From assembly GCA_016722065.1 (NCBI GenBank), contig JADKGX010000002.1:248001-312000 (forward strand): 64,000 nt of DNA, written 5' to 3'. The notes under the pieces are model-generated. The model did not search any database, had not been told where the DNA came from, and was given only the letters and a program-made list of their open reading frames with translations. The position numbers and the translations under genes are program-made. Positions 43,984 through 52,840 of the stretch are shown piece after piece. Source of the DNA: Planctomycetota bacterium (lineage in GTDB: Bacteria; Planctomycetota; UBA8742; UBA2392). Each line of letters begins with the position of its first letter. Positions within the stretch are counted from its first letter, which is position 1.

Positions 43984-44976
43984 TCAGCTTTTCAGCGTTT
44001 CCGCAAAAGCAGCCGTCAGCGCGGGCACCACGTCTTCGACCATGCCCACGATGCCGTAATCCGCCACTTTGAAAATCGGCGCGGTATCGTCTTTGTTGAT
44101 TGCGACAATCACCTTGCTGCCACTCATGCCCGCCAAGTGCTGAATCGCCCCCGAGATTCCACAAGCCACGTACAACTTGGGGCTGACAGTCTTGCCTGTC
44201 TGGCCCACTTGGTCGCCGTGCGGGCGCCAGCCGGCATCTACTACCGCGCGCGATGCACCAACCGCCGCGCCCAGTGTGGTTGCCAGCTTTTCCAGATTCT
44301 CCCAGTTCTGCTTGCCTTCACCGGCCGGGTCCTTCAAACCACGACCACCACTGACCACGATCTCGGCCTCCGCGACGTCCAGCTTGCCCTTCACTCCTTG
44401 CACGATCTCGCGCACCACCGACTTCAAGTCGCCGGGGCCGTAACTGACATTGACGTTTTCCACGGGTGCCGAAATTGCTGTCGCCTCCACGGCAAACACG
44501 TTGGGGCGCAGCGTAGCCCAAAGCACGCCAGCCGCTTCAACCGTAGCAAGCGCCTTGCCTGCGTAGACCGGCCGCACGGCGTGAATCTTGCCGCCCTCAA
44601 CCTTGATGTCCGTGCAGTCAGCCGCCAGCCCAGCTTTGCCCGCCGCCGCAGCCCGGGCCATGAAATCTTTGCCCATGGGCGTGGCGCTTGCCAACACGGC
44701 GGCCGCCTGTGTGGCCGCAGCCTGCTGGGTTACCAGCCGCGCCAGGCCGTCCTGGCTGTAGGTTGCAAACACTTCTGCTGCTGCAAGCTGCACTTTGTTG
44801 GCGCCATGGGCGCCCAACTTGGCCGCTTCCGCTTCCAGCCCGGGGCCGGTCAGCAGCGCCACGGCTTCGCCACCCAGTTGCCTGGCCAGGCGCTGGCCTG
44901 CGCCCAGGGCCTGAAGGCCGGCTTTGGTCGGGCGCAAATCAGCACATTCCACATACACCAGCACGTTCTTGGACAT
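43984..44976 (-). CDS. etfA: Electron transfer flavoprotein alpha subunit
   Basis: Carries the FAD of the ETF heterodimer, which shuttles electrons from acyl-CoA and other dehydrogenases. The 330-residue protein has an N-terminal AANH-like domain (MSKNVLVYVECADLRPTKAG) and a C-terminal FAD domain (VVSGGRGLKDPAG; GWRPHGDQVGQTGKTVSPKL; VACGISGAIQHLAGMSGSK; IVAINKDDTAPIFKVADYGI). GGAG lies 7 nt before the ATG. It follows etfB by 36 nt. No dehydrogenase or ETF-quinone oxidoreductase is adjacent. Confidence 0.95.
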   Translation of the reverse strand: MSKNVLVYVECADLRPTKAGLQALGAGQRLARQLGGEAVALLTGPGLEAEAAKLGAHGANKVQLAAAEVFATYSQDGLARLVTQQAAATQAAAVLASATPMGKDFMARAAAAGKAGLAADCTDIKVEGGKIHAVRPVYAGKALATVEAAGVLWATLRPNVFAVEATAISAPVENVNVSYGPGDLKSVVREIVQGVKGKLDVAEAEIVVSGGRGLKDPAGEGKQNWENLEKLATTLGAAVGASRAVVDAGWRPHGDQVGQTGKTVSPKLYVACGISGAIQHLAGMSGSKVIVAINKDDTAPIFKVADYGIVGMVEDVVPALTAAFAETLKS

Positions 44977-45012
44977 TGATTGGCTCCGCACGCGGCGCAA
45001 GCCGCGCTTTGA

Positions 45013-45762
45013 TCAGACAACCTTGGCTTCGTTGTGCAGCAGGCCAACTAGTGCTTTGGCGGCTTCGGGACCCTTGCCTACGATTTTGCCGGCCGGCCGC
45101 GGCGGCGGCGGATCCAGCTTTACCGTGACCACGCCGTTGGCCGGTGCATTGGCAGGTGATTCATCAATCACCGTTTTCTTGGCGTTCATCAAGCCCTTCA
45201 TGTTGGGCTGGCGCGGCTTGTTCAGGCCCTTTTGGCAGGTGATTACGGCGGGCAGCTTGACGGCGATGCGCTCGCGGTTGCCGTGTGCCGACAGGCGTTC
45301 AGCGTGCGCGACGCCGTCTTTGACTTCCAGGGCAACGGTTACACTTACGCAAGGCAGGCCCAGCAGTTCAGCAACCATCTGGCCCGTGGCAGCGGCCTGG
45401 TTGTCGACGCTGTTCCAGCCAAACAAAAGCAGGTCGTGTGGCATGGTCTTGAGCTTTGCTGCCAAGGCACAGGCGGTGGCCCAGGCATCGTGCTGTGCGT
45501 CGCTGACCAGCAGGCTGGCCGCATCGCAACCCATGGCAATGGCAGTGCGCAGTTCCTTGCTGCTGACCGTTGGCCCCAGGCTCAGCACAGTGGCTTTGCC
45601 GCCGTGTTTTTCCTTTAGCTCAATGCCCGCCTCAATGGCGAACTTGTCGTATTCACTGATGTCGAAGTTGACGCCCGCCGGGTCGTAAGTTTTGCCGTCC
45701 GGGCCTGGCTTGATGCGCGCATCTGTGGTGGGTGCACGCCGTATGCAGACGATGATTTCCAT
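45013..45762 (-). CDS. etfB: Electron transfer flavoprotein beta subunit
   Basis: The 249-residue partner of EtfA; beta subunits bind AMP (or FAD in bifurcating types). Start MEIIVCIRRAPTTDARIK; LLLFGWNSVDNQAAATGQMV is the variant of the usual nucleotide-binding loop; PAVITCQKGLNKPRQPNMKG is the recognition-peptide region. ATG 45762 is chosen because the family begins here; the in-frame extension to 45867 lacks similarity. AAGGA lies about 12 nt upstream. Confidence 0.95.
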   Translation of the reverse strand: MEIIVCIRRAPTTDARIKPGPDGKTYDPAGVNFDISEYDKFAIEAGIELKEKHGGKATVLSLGPTVSSKELRTAIAMGCDAASLLVSDAQHDAWATACALAAKLKTMPHDLLLFGWNSVDNQAAATGQMVAELLGLPCVSVTVALEVKDGVAHAERLSAHGNRERIAVKLPAVITCQKGLNKPRQPNMKGLMNAKKTVIDESPANAPANGVVTVKLDPPPPRPAGKIVGKGPEAAKALVGLLHNEAKVV

Positions 45763-45775
45763 GAAGCGCGTTATC

Positions 45776-45804
45776 CTTATCTGCCTTGCGGTGTGCTTCA
45801 ACAA
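45776..45804 (-). promoter_or_regulatory. Candidate promoter of etfBA
   Basis: Minus strand TTGTTG at 45804-45799, a 17-nt spacer, GATAAG at 45781-45776. It sits 14 nt before the etfB ATG, so the leader would be short. Confidence 0.4.
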
Positions 45805-45860
45805 GCCGCACACTGGGGCCGCGAGGATAGCGGCACAGTTCGCGCGGGCAAGGAGAATGT

Positions 45861-46433
45861 ATGGCAACGTCTGCGCCCGTGGTCACGCCGGCGCAAGGAA
45901 TCGAACTTCTGCAACTGGCGCGCAACTCGCTTGAGTCCTGGGTGCGCCACGGCCGCAAGCTTGCGCCTGCCCTGCCCCCGCAGGGTGCGCTGGCCACTCC
46001 GCTTGGTTCGTTTGTCACGATTCATGGGCGCGACGGCGAACTGCGCGGCTGTATTGGCCACATGCTGCCGGGCGGCCCGCTGGCGCTGGAGGTGATTGAG
46101 CTTGCCATTGCCGCCGGAGTGCAGGACCCGCGCTTTGAACCCGTTACTACACGCGAGTTGCCCGCCCTGACCTACGAAGTCAGCGTGCTTTCACCCATGC
46201 AACTAGCCAGCGCCGACGAAGTTGAACCTGGCAAACATGGCCTGCTGATTCGGCAAGGCCACCGTTCGGGCGTGCTGCTGCCCCAGGTGGCAGCCGAACA
46301 CCACTGGGACCGCGAAACGTTTCTGCAACAAACATGCAGAAAGGCCGGGCTGCCGCCAGAGGCCTGGCGCGACGCAGGCACGGAACTTCGCGTGTTTACC
46401 GCCCAGGTGTTTTCAGAATCAACCAGGCACTAG
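45861..46433 (+). CDS. AMMECR1-family protein (AmmeMemoRadiSam protein A)
   Basis: A 190-residue protein with the family signature GELRGCIGHMLPGGPL, DPRFEPVTTREL and the C-terminal SGVLLPQVAAEHHWDRETFL then KAGLPPEAW. AAGGAG lies 6-7 nt before the ATG. AMMECR1 proteins often occur with a Memo protein and a radical SAM enzyme; here neither is adjacent. Biochemical role unknown. Divergent from etfB. Confidence 0.93.
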   Translation: MATSAPVVTPAQGIELLQLARNSLESWVRHGRKLAPALPPQGALATPLGSFVTIHGRDGELRGCIGHMLPGGPLALEVIELAIAAGVQDPRFEPVTTRELPALTYEVSVLSPMQLASADEVEPGKHGLLIRQGHRSGVLLPQVAAEHHWDRETFLQQTCRKAGLPPEAWRDAGTELRVFTAQVFSESTRH

Positions 46434-46441
46434 CTGGCTTG

Positions 46442-46567
46442 CTAGGGCGCTGGGGGCGGCGGGGGCTGCCGACCTGCGGGCTTCTGCTTGAACAAGAAGT
46501 AGACACCCACGCACACCGGCACGCCCATCAGAAAAGACACAGCCAGCAAGATGTACACGGGGTCCAT
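46442..46567 (-). CDS. 41-residue single-TM protein
   Basis: Begins MDPVYILLAVSFLMGVPVCV, a strong membrane helix, then a short Lys/Gln turn and a Pro-rich tail ending PPPPPAP. AGGG lies 4-5 nt before the ATG. It is divergent from the ECF sigma gene and convergent with AMMECR1. It looks like a real small membrane protein; function unknown. Confidence 0.55.
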   Translation of the reverse strand: MDPVYILLAVSFLMGVPVCVGVYFLFKQKPAGRQPPPPPAP

Positions 46568-46631
46568 GTGCCCTGTTTATGCGCTTGATGCGCGGTCACC
46601 ACGACAATTCCTGAAAATCTTCGAGGGGTCG

Positions 46632-46663
46632 GCTGCCTGCGACGCGAGTCATTGGCAGGCAGC
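46632..46663 (+). promoter_or_regulatory. Inverted repeat before the ECF sigma gene
   Basis: GCTGCCTGC at 46632-46640 and GCAGGCAGC at 46655-46663, a perfect 9-bp inverted repeat with a 14-nt spacer, ending 15 nt before the sigma factor ATG. It may be an operator or an RNA hairpin near the RBS (GAGG at 46669-46672). Confidence 0.45.
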
Positions 46664-46678
46664 AACCAGAGGTCCAGA

Positions 46679-47242
46679 ATGCAGGCCATGACCCTGACGC
46701 CCTTGGGCAGCGTCAGTTTGATCCAGCGGCTGGTGCCGCTGATGGACCCCTTGTTCGGTTTTGCCTTTTCGCGCTGCCACAACCGCGAGACAGCCCTGGA
46801 CGCAACGCAGGAATCCCTGCGCGCGGCCCTGGAGGCTCCCCGCGAGTGGCCAGACGAAGAAGCACTCTGGGCCTGGCTGGTTGCCGTTGTGCGCAACAAG
46901 GTTGCCAATGAATTCCGCAAGCAGCGCCGCCAGCCCCTGACGCTGGGCACACTGGGGCATACGGGCGAAAAAGCCGCCCAGGCGCTGGTGCAAGGGCGCG
47001 ACCTGCCCGTGGAGATTGCCCAGCGCGCCGAAGCCCGCCAGCTTTGTCGCGCAGCCTTGAGTGAGCTGCCGCCACGTCAGCGCGAAGTACTGGAAGCCTT
47101 TTATGGCGGGCAGTCACAGACCGAAATCGGCCAACGGCTGGAGATCAGCACAAAGGCCGTAGAATCACTTTTGGCGCGGGCCCGAACAGCCATGCAGGCG
47201 GTGATGCAGCGCATGGTAGCCCGACCGGAGGAACTGTTGTGA
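46679..47242 (+). CDS. ECF-type RNA polymerase sigma factor
   Basis: A 187-residue protein with only sigma region 2 (LFGFAFSRCHNRETALDATQESL; WAWLVAVVRNKVANEFRKQRR) and region 4 (LSELPPRQREVLEAFYGGQSQTEIGQRLEISTKAVESLLARARTAM). This is the minimal extracytoplasmic-function layout. Start 46679 has GAGG about 6 nt upstream; ATG 46688 is an alternative. The stop overlaps the GTG of the next gene (GTGA), which encodes a membrane protein in the position where an anti-sigma factor normally sits. Confidence 0.92.
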   Translation: MQAMTLTPLGSVSLIQRLVPLMDPLFGFAFSRCHNRETALDATQESLRAALEAPREWPDEEALWAWLVAVVRNKVANEFRKQRRQPLTLGTLGHTGEKAAQALVQGRDLPVEIAQRAEARQLCRAALSELPPRQREVLEAFYGGQSQTEIGQRLEISTKAVESLLARARTAMQAVMQRMVARPEELL

Positions 47243-49908
47243 GCGACAAGATAGCCAGAACCGTAGTACAGACAGCAGAAGCACAGGCACACTTGACCCG
47301 GCAAGAAGTCGAGGCCCTTACCCTATTGTTGAAGGAGACACCCATGGTCATTGCACCCGAATTCCCGTTACATCCCCCACGCATGCCCGCGATCTGGCTT
47401 GCCTACGCTGCTGCGGTGGCGGTTTTTGCCGCGCTGCTTTTCGCGTTTGCCTGGAACGTCAATCGTGGCTCCGGCGGAAGTGGCCAGAACTTTGCCGCTG
47501 GCAATGAACCAGCGAACCCCAAATCGACTCCGGACAAAGAACCGCAGCGAGACCTGCCCAAGGGTGCCAGCGTGTCGCGCTTTGGCAGGACGGGGCCCGA
47601 TGTTGGCTTTGCAGGCGCGTACCCGAAACTGCCAGACAAGCCACAACCAACGCTGAAGCAGTACGCCTTGCCATTGACAGAAGACCAGTTCGGCAACGCC
47701 GAGAATCGCCTGGTGGCGCAGGTTCTGGCCGACGCGCAAGCCAAGTCCATGCTCCTCAAGAATGGTTTTGTCGTGCTGCCGACCGGCAACGGCGAAAACG
47801 TCGGGGCGCTTCTGAACCAGATCAGCAAAGGCGGCACGCCAGTAGTAGTCACGCCCGATTGCGTGCTGCAGGTCTTTCACATCTGCTTTGACGAAACGTT
47901 GAAGGATCTGGAAGAACAGGTGTTTGCCTGGGATATCCTGGACGTTTGCAACCGCCTGCTGGCCATCAGCGACGCAGGCTACAAGCAGGCCAAGGCCGCC
48001 GTGGAAACTCCCGGCAATCCCGCCCACGTGGCTGACCAGCAAAGCCGGCTGATGGAAGCCTGGAAGCTGAACGTCGCCTTTCTTGCTGTGCCGTGCAAAC
48101 TTCTGGGCGAATCGCCGCGCGTTCGACGCATTGAAACCAACGAAGACACCGGCGAGCAGACTTTCTTTGAAGAAGGCGCGCAGGTCGTGACGTTGCCCGA
48201 TTACGTCCAGGCTTCCACCACGGCGGAACTGGCATTGATGGACAAACACGAGGGCTTCAGCCCGTCGCCGGTGTTTGGCTATGCCGATGATTACAGCCAG
48301 TACGTGCCGCGCGGACACTACACCCGCACTGAGCTTCTCAAGCGCTACTTCAAGGCCATGATGTGGCTTGGCCGCGCGACATTCCTGGCCCACAACGTGC
48401 CGGGCGCCGGCAACGTCGATGAACGCGGCATCAGCGCGCAGGTGGCCATCACCCCGGCCATGGCCGAACGCATGACACTGGCCGCAGCCTTGATTGCCAA
48501 AGAAGTCGAGACCACCACTGCGGGCAAGCTTCCGGCCCGCCCGGCCTTTGCCCAGCCGCTGCCAGAGGAATACACGATCAAGCAACTGTGGGAACGTGTG
48601 TACGGCTGCACGGGCTTCTTTGTGGGTGTGGCCGATGACTTGAGCCCCAGCGAGTACTTCAAGAACCTGGATGGCAACGACCCCAATGGGCTGGCCGATG
48701 CCGCCACACTGCGCAAGTTCATGGATGGCATTGACGCGCTTGCCCTGCCCCGCATCTATGGCGGTACAGGCAACTTTGCCGTCTACAAGGCGGGCGAGGA
48801 GTCCTTGACCACTCTGCTGCGCCACGGTCAGGGCATGCGCCTGATGGGCCAGCGCTTCGTGCCCGACAGCAACGCCATGGGCAAGCTGGTGTTCCCCAAC
48901 GTCGGCAAACCGCTGGCAGGCGAACAAGGTGCCAGCAGCAGCAACCTGACCTGGGTGCGCGCCGAAGGCGGCGAGATTCGCGCCTTTCCGCGTGGACTCG
49001 ACGTAGCAGCCTTGATGGGCAGCAAGCGGGCCCGCGCGATCCTGACCGAGACAAAGGACGACGGCTACGAGAACTACGACAGCACACTGGCGACGCTGAA
49101 GTCTGAGTGGGATGCCATGACCTTTGCAGACTGGCAGCGCAACCTGTACACGGCCTGGCTGTACACACTCAAGCCGCTGCTGGAAGACCGTGACTCGCGC
49201 AAGGGTTATCCCACGTTCATGCAGTCCCAGGCCTATGAAGACCGGCTTCTGACCACGGCCCTGGCCAGTTGGTCGCAACTGCGCCATGACACCATTTTGT
49301 ATGCCAAGCAAAGCTACACCGGACGCTTCGGTGGCGGCATGCCGCCCAAACCGGTGCGCGCCGTGGGCTACGTAGAGCCGGTGGTCGAGTTCTATGACCG
49401 CATGTACGCGCTGTGTGAAATGATGCGGCTGGGGTTGAACCAGTTGAATGTTTCCAGCAAAACAGCCAACCAGCGCCTGGAACGGCTGAGTGAGGTCGTG
49501 CAGCGCCTGGCACGCCTGAGCCGGGAGGAACTGGCCAACCAGGAACTGGCCCAGGAAGACTACGACTTCATCAAGGGCTTCGGCAATTCCGTCAACTACA
49601 CGCTGCGCCCCGAGTACGGCGAACTTGACGCCCGCACGCTGCGCACGGACATCATCGCCGACGTTCACACCGACGGAAACACCAAGCAGTGCCTGGAAGT
49701 CGGAACCGGCAAACTGCGCTTGATGGCCGTGGCCTACTACAACCCCGATGGCCAGTTGATCGTGGGCGTTGGGCCGGTATTCAGCTTCTACGAGTTCCGC
49801 CACCCGATGTCAGACCGGCTGACCGACGAGAAGTGGCAGGAGATGCTGAGCACCGGCAAGACACCAGCGGACCCGGAGTGGGTCAAGAGTTTTACTTCGG
49901 GCAAGTAG
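47239..49908 (+). CDS. Membrane-anchored DUF3160 protein coupled to the sigma factor
   Basis: An 889-residue protein. The start is GTG 47239, with GGAGG 7 nt upstream, overlapping the sigma stop. Residues 1-48 are polar and likely cytoplasmic (MSDKIARTVVQTAEAQAHLT then RQEVEALTLLLKETP). One TM (about 49-74) follows, then a Gly/Pro/Lys-rich linker and a large outside domain of DUF3160 type (VVTPDCVLQVFHICFDETL; ELLKRYFKAMMWLGRATF; KAMMWLGR followed by long helices; PKPVRAVGYVEPVVEFYDRM). The position and topology mimic an anti-sigma factor, although the short N-terminus has no recognisable ZAS zinc motif. Sensing is inference. Confidence 0.88.
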   Translation: MSDKIARTVVQTAEAQAHLTRQEVEALTLLLKETPMVIAPEFPLHPPRMPAIWLAYAAAVAVFAALLFAFAWNVNRGSGGSGQNFAAGNEPANPKSTPDKEPQRDLPKGASVSRFGRTGPDVGFAGAYPKLPDKPQPTLKQYALPLTEDQFGNAENRLVAQVLADAQAKSMLLKNGFVVLPTGNGENVGALLNQISKGGTPVVVTPDCVLQVFHICFDETLKDLEEQVFAWDILDVCNRLLAISDAGYKQAKAAVETPGNPAHVADQQSRLMEAWKLNVAFLAVPCKLLGESPRVRRIETNEDTGEQTFFEEGAQVVTLPDYVQASTTAELALMDKHEGFSPSPVFGYADDYSQYVPRGHYTRTELLKRYFKAMMWLGRATFLAHNVPGAGNVDERGISAQVAITPAMAERMTLAAALIAKEVETTTAGKLPARPAFAQPLPEEYTIKQLWERVYGCTGFFVGVADDLSPSEYFKNLDGNDPNGLADAATLRKFMDGIDALALPRIYGGTGNFAVYKAGEESLTTLLRHGQGMRLMGQRFVPDSNAMGKLVFPNVGKPLAGEQGASSSNLTWVRAEGGEIRAFPRGLDVAALMGSKRARAILTETKDDGYENYDSTLATLKSEWDAMTFADWQRNLYTAWLYTLKPLLEDRDSRKGYPTFMQSQAYEDRLLTTALASWSQLRHDTILYAKQSYTGRFGGGMPPKPVRAVGYVEPVVEFYDRMYALCEMMRLGLNQLNVSSKTANQRLERLSEVVQRLARLSREELANQELAQEDYDFIKGFGNSVNYTLRPEYGELDARTLRTDIIADVHTDGNTKQCLEVGTGKLRLMAVAYYNPDGQLIVGVGPVFSFYEFRHPMSDRLTDEKWQEMLSTGKTPADPEWVKSFTSGK

Positions 49909-49924
49909 ACATGCCGCAACAGGC

Positions 49925-49952
49925 AACCGGGGGCCGCATATGGCCCCCGGTT
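49925..49952. terminator. Terminator shared by DUF3160 and uracil glycosylase genes
   Basis: An 11-bp perfect stem AACCGGGGGCC / GGCCCCCGGTT with a 6-nt loop between convergent genes. The plus side continues TTTCAGC. The symmetrical stem could stop both transcripts. Confidence 0.7.
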
Positions 49953-49958
49953 TCAGCT

Positions 49959-50798
49959 TCAGCTCAGCAAGGGCGCAGGCCCCAAAATCCCCACGGCCAG
50001 CAACACGTCCTCATGCACTTTTTTGCGCGTTTCGACCGTATAGTTGCGCAGCACGTAGGCAGGGTGGTAGGTCGCAATCACTTTGCGGCCGTTGACCTCA
50101 AACACCTGGCCGCGCAGCTTGCCGATGGCCTCTTTGCGGCCTGTCAGCCACTGGGCCGGAAACAGCCCCACGGCCAGAATCACCTTGGGGTTGATGATCT
50201 CAATCTGCCGCGCCAGGTAACCCCGGCAGGCCTCAATCTCGCCTGGTTCCGGATTGCGGTTGTTGGGCGGGCGGCACTTCAGCACGTTGCAGATGTAGAC
50301 GTGCTCGCGCCGATACTTCATGCCCTTCTCAATAATGTCAGTCAGCAGCTTTCCGGCGCGGCCAACAAAGGGCACGCCACGGGCGTCTTCGTCGCCACCG
50401 GGGGCCTCACCCACGATCATCAAGGGCGAACGCGGATCACCCGTGCCAAACACGGTTTGCGTGCGGGTGCTGCAAAGGTTGCAGGCGGAACACTGGCGCA
50501 CTTGTTCGGCCACGGGTTCCAGGGCGCGGGCTTGGGCGCTGTCAAAACCGCTCAATTCGGCCACAGCTGCGCTGGGCACAACCACCGGCTTGCCAGCCAC
50601 CGCCGCTGGTTGGTTGGCCGCGGGTTTTGCATGGCTTGCGGTGCGTGAAGGCGCTGCGTTATCGGCCTTGGCACCCTGCGCTGGCTTGGTTGCGGTCTTC
50701 TTGCGCGGCATGGGAATGTCATTCACTCCGGCGCCTGCCAGCAACTCCACGTGCCCGCGAAGTTGCCGTGCCAGGTTTGCTTTGCTGATTCGGGCCAT
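49959..50798 (-). CDS. Type-4 uracil-DNA glycosylase with Lys/Ala/Pro linker
   Basis: Removes uracil from DNA. The 279-residue protein has family-4 motifs GEAPGGDEDARGVPFVGRAG, YICNVLKCRPPNNRNPEPGE and ATYHPAYVLRN. Cys residues in QCSACNLC and the two in CNVLKC / EACRGY regions fit the 4Fe-4S ligands. Residues 1-29 (ARISKANLARQLRGHVELLA) are the usual N-terminal helix, so ATG 50798 is kept despite no SD. Residues 30-70 are an unusual Lys/Ala/Pro-rich linker (MPRKKTATKPAQGAK). Confidence 0.92.
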   Translation of the reverse strand: MARISKANLARQLRGHVELLAGAGVNDIPMPRKKTATKPAQGAKADNAAPSRTASHAKPAANQPAAVAGKPVVVPSAAVAELSGFDSAQARALEPVAEQVRQCSACNLCSTRTQTVFGTGDPRSPLMIVGEAPGGDEDARGVPFVGRAGKLLTDIIEKGMKYRREHVYICNVLKCRPPNNRNPEPGEIEACRGYLARQIEIINPKVILAVGLFPAQWLTGRKEAIGKLRGQVFEVNGRKVIATYHPAYVLRNYTVETRKKVHEDVLLAVGILGPAPLLS

Positions 50799-50846
50799 GA
50801 CACGACACTAGCCTGCCCCTGCTGCTGCGCAACAACCGCCGGCAAA

Positions 50847-51875
50847 TCAGCAAATGATGGCACCGCCCGTGCTAGCCAGCGTGGCTGCCAGTTGGGCCTC
50901 CAGGGCCGCAATGATTTCGGCTTCTACTTCTGCCACGGCGCGGCCCTTGATGTGCGCACCGGCGGCCCGCAGGTGCCCGCCACCGTGGAACTTCGCCGCC
51001 AGGTCGTTGACCGGCATCTGGCCCTCGCTGCGAAAACTGACTTTCAACTCCTGCGGCCCAAGTTCGCGAAACAGCAGGCTGACCATGACACCAGCCAGCG
51101 CGCCGGGAAAGGTAACCAGTTCGTTGGCCTCGGCGTCGCTGGACCCCGTCTGATTCAGCATTTCCAGCGTCACGCGCGCGATGGCCACTTTGCCATCCAT
51201 GCGTGTTTGCAGCGTTTGGCCGACCATGGCTTCCAGCTTCAGGCGCTGCACGGATTTGTTGCGATAGATCTGCCTGGTTAAGTCCCCTACCTGCAAGCCG
51301 TGTTGTTCCACCAGTTGCGCCACGATGCGATAGCTTTCGGGCGTGCTGTTATTGAACATGAACCGGCCCGTGTCCGTCACGATCGCGCAAAACAGCGCCT
51401 CGGCGGCGCCCTTGGTCAGTTCCAGGCCGGCCCTTCGCAACGTGTTGTACACCACTTCGCCGCTGCTGCTGGCCTTGGGCATCACGACAGCGGCATCGCC
51501 AAAGCCGGGGTTGTCTACGTGGTGATCCAGGTTGATCACCGGGGTGCCCGGCGCCAGGCGTTGCAACAGCGCGCGGGCGCGGCTTTCGGCACCGCAATCG
51601 ACAACAATGCAGGCGTCAAAGCCCGTCAGCACCAGTGGCAGGCTGTTCAGTGGCACCAGTTGATCTGCACCTTCCAGAAACGTGTATTTGCCGGCCTGCA
51701 GGTCCTGTGTCACGGTAAGCACCTCACGGCCGGCCGCACGCAGGGTGCTGGCAAGTGCCAGCGTGCAGCCCAGCGCGTCGCCGTCCATGATCGGGTGGCC
51801 GCCGATCACGACCCTTCGCGCGCTTTGCAGAAGCGCTGCGGCTTGGTCGTACTGTTGCGGGTGGCTTTGCGGCAT
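50847..51875 (-). CDS. nrnA: DHH/DHHA1 phosphoesterase, NrnA-like
   Basis: NrnA degrades oligoribonucleotides 3 to 5 nt long and in some species hydrolyses pAp. The 342-residue protein has metal motifs GHPIMDGDALGC, VVDCG and NLDHHVDN (DHH), and the DHHA1 substrate loop KFHGGGHLRAAGA near the C-terminus. Start 51875 gives normal family length; an open extension to 51926 is not NrnA-like. It lies 48 nt before the uracil glycosylase gene on the same strand. Confidence 0.9.
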   Translation of the reverse strand: MPQSHPQQYDQAAALLQSARRVVIGGHPIMDGDALGCTLALASTLRAAGREVLTVTQDLQAGKYTFLEGADQLVPLNSLPLVLTGFDACIVVDCGAESRARALLQRLAPGTPVINLDHHVDNPGFGDAAVVMPKASSSGEVVYNTLRRAGLELTKGAAEALFCAIVTDTGRFMFNNSTPESYRIVAQLVEQHGLQVGDLTRQIYRNKSVQRLKLEAMVGQTLQTRMDGKVAIARVTLEMLNQTGSSDAEANELVTFPGALAGVMVSLLFRELGPQELKVSFRSEGQMPVNDLAAKFHGGGHLRAAGAHIKGRAVAEVEAEIIAALEAQLAATLASTGGAIIC

Positions 51876-51967
51876 GAGATTTCTTGTATGGCCGAGGTTC
51901 CGGGTTTGCGGCGGATGCTGCCGCAATGCAGGCGCCCTGAAACGCCGTGGCTCAGAGACCTTGCAAC

Positions 51968-52840
51968 TCAGGTACCATCATTGACGCGCTGCACCTTGTT
52001 GACCAGTTTGCAGACGCCTTCGATTTCGCATTCGCAGACGTCGCCGTGGTTCAGGGCCCCCACGCCTTGCGGGGTGCCTGTAGCAATAACGTCGCCGGGC
52101 TCCAGTGTCATCCAGCGGCTCATCACCGTTATCTGTTTGCGCACGCTGTGAATCATCTCGGCGGTGCTGGCGCTTTGGCGTGGTTCCCCGTTCACGCGGC
52201 AGGCAATGCCTAGCTTGTTGGGGTCAGGCACGTAACGCGCGGGCACAAAATACGGGCCCAGGGGCGTGAACGTGTCCAGGTTCTTGCAGCGCGTCCAAGG
52301 GTGCTGCTTTTCGCGATCCTCCTTCTGGATGCGCCTGGCGCTGACATCGTTCAGCACGCTGTAGCCTGCAATGGCCTCCAGTGCCGTTTCTTCTGGTGCG
52401 TCTTTGACGCGAGAACCGATCACCACGGCAAGTTCCACTTCGTGGTCTACTCGGCCCTGCAGCCAGCCTGGAATCACGATCTGCGTTTCGTGGCCTGTCA
52501 GGCTGCTGGCCAGCTTTGCAAACCATGTAGGTTCAGGGGGCGCGCTGTTGCCGAACTCTGCTGCGTGCTTCTGGTAGTTCTGCACCATGGCAATGATCTT
52601 GCCCGGCTGCGCAATCGGCGGCAGCCATTGCCAGTGCCCGGGCATGTCTTCCAGCAGCAGTTCGTCGTCCTCAATGGCGCCAATCAGCGGGTCAAGCTGG
52701 TCGGCGGCAATCAGTTCCTTGAGTGTTCGCTTGCTGAAATCGCGCACTGCGCCACGCGTGATATCGAAGTGCACGCCTGAGCGTTCCACACCCAGTCGCG
52801 CTTCGTGGTCGAACTCAAATGCAAAGAAGCGCATGGTCAC
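51968..52840 (-). CDS. Fumarylacetoacetate hydrolase-family protein
   Basis: A 290-residue protein. The C-terminal FAH fold is recognisable by GRVDHEVELAVVIGSRVKDA (metal-binding Glu pair), YSVLNDVSARRIQ (Asp), PLGPYFVPA, and EPGDVIATGTPQGVG. Family members hydrolyse or decarboxylate beta-diketo acids such as acylpyruvates and oxaloacetate. The start is GTG 52840, overlapping the coaB stop (GTGA), with AAGGG 6 nt upstream; ATG 52834 is an alternative. Exact substrate unknown. Confidence 0.88.
   Translation of the reverse strand: MTMRFFAFEFDHEARLGVERSGVHFDITRGAVRDFSKRTLKELIAADQLDPLIGAIEDDELLLEDMPGHWQWLPPIAQPGKIIAMVQNYQKHAAEFGNSAPPEPTWFAKLASSLTGHETQIVIPGWLQGRVDHEVELAVVIGSRVKDAPEETALEAIAGYSVLNDVSARRIQKEDREKQHPWTRCKNLDTFTPLGPYFVPARYVPDPNKLGIACRVNGEPRQSASTAEMIHSVRKQITVMSRWMTLEPGDVIATGTPQGVGALNHGDVCECEIEGVCKLVNKVQRVNDGT

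Noticed and set aside
47368..49803. Minus-strand open frame of 811 codons opposite the DUF3160 gene
   Set aside because: The plus-strand gene has GGAGG, coupling to the sigma factor and a TM segment; the antisense frame has none of these.
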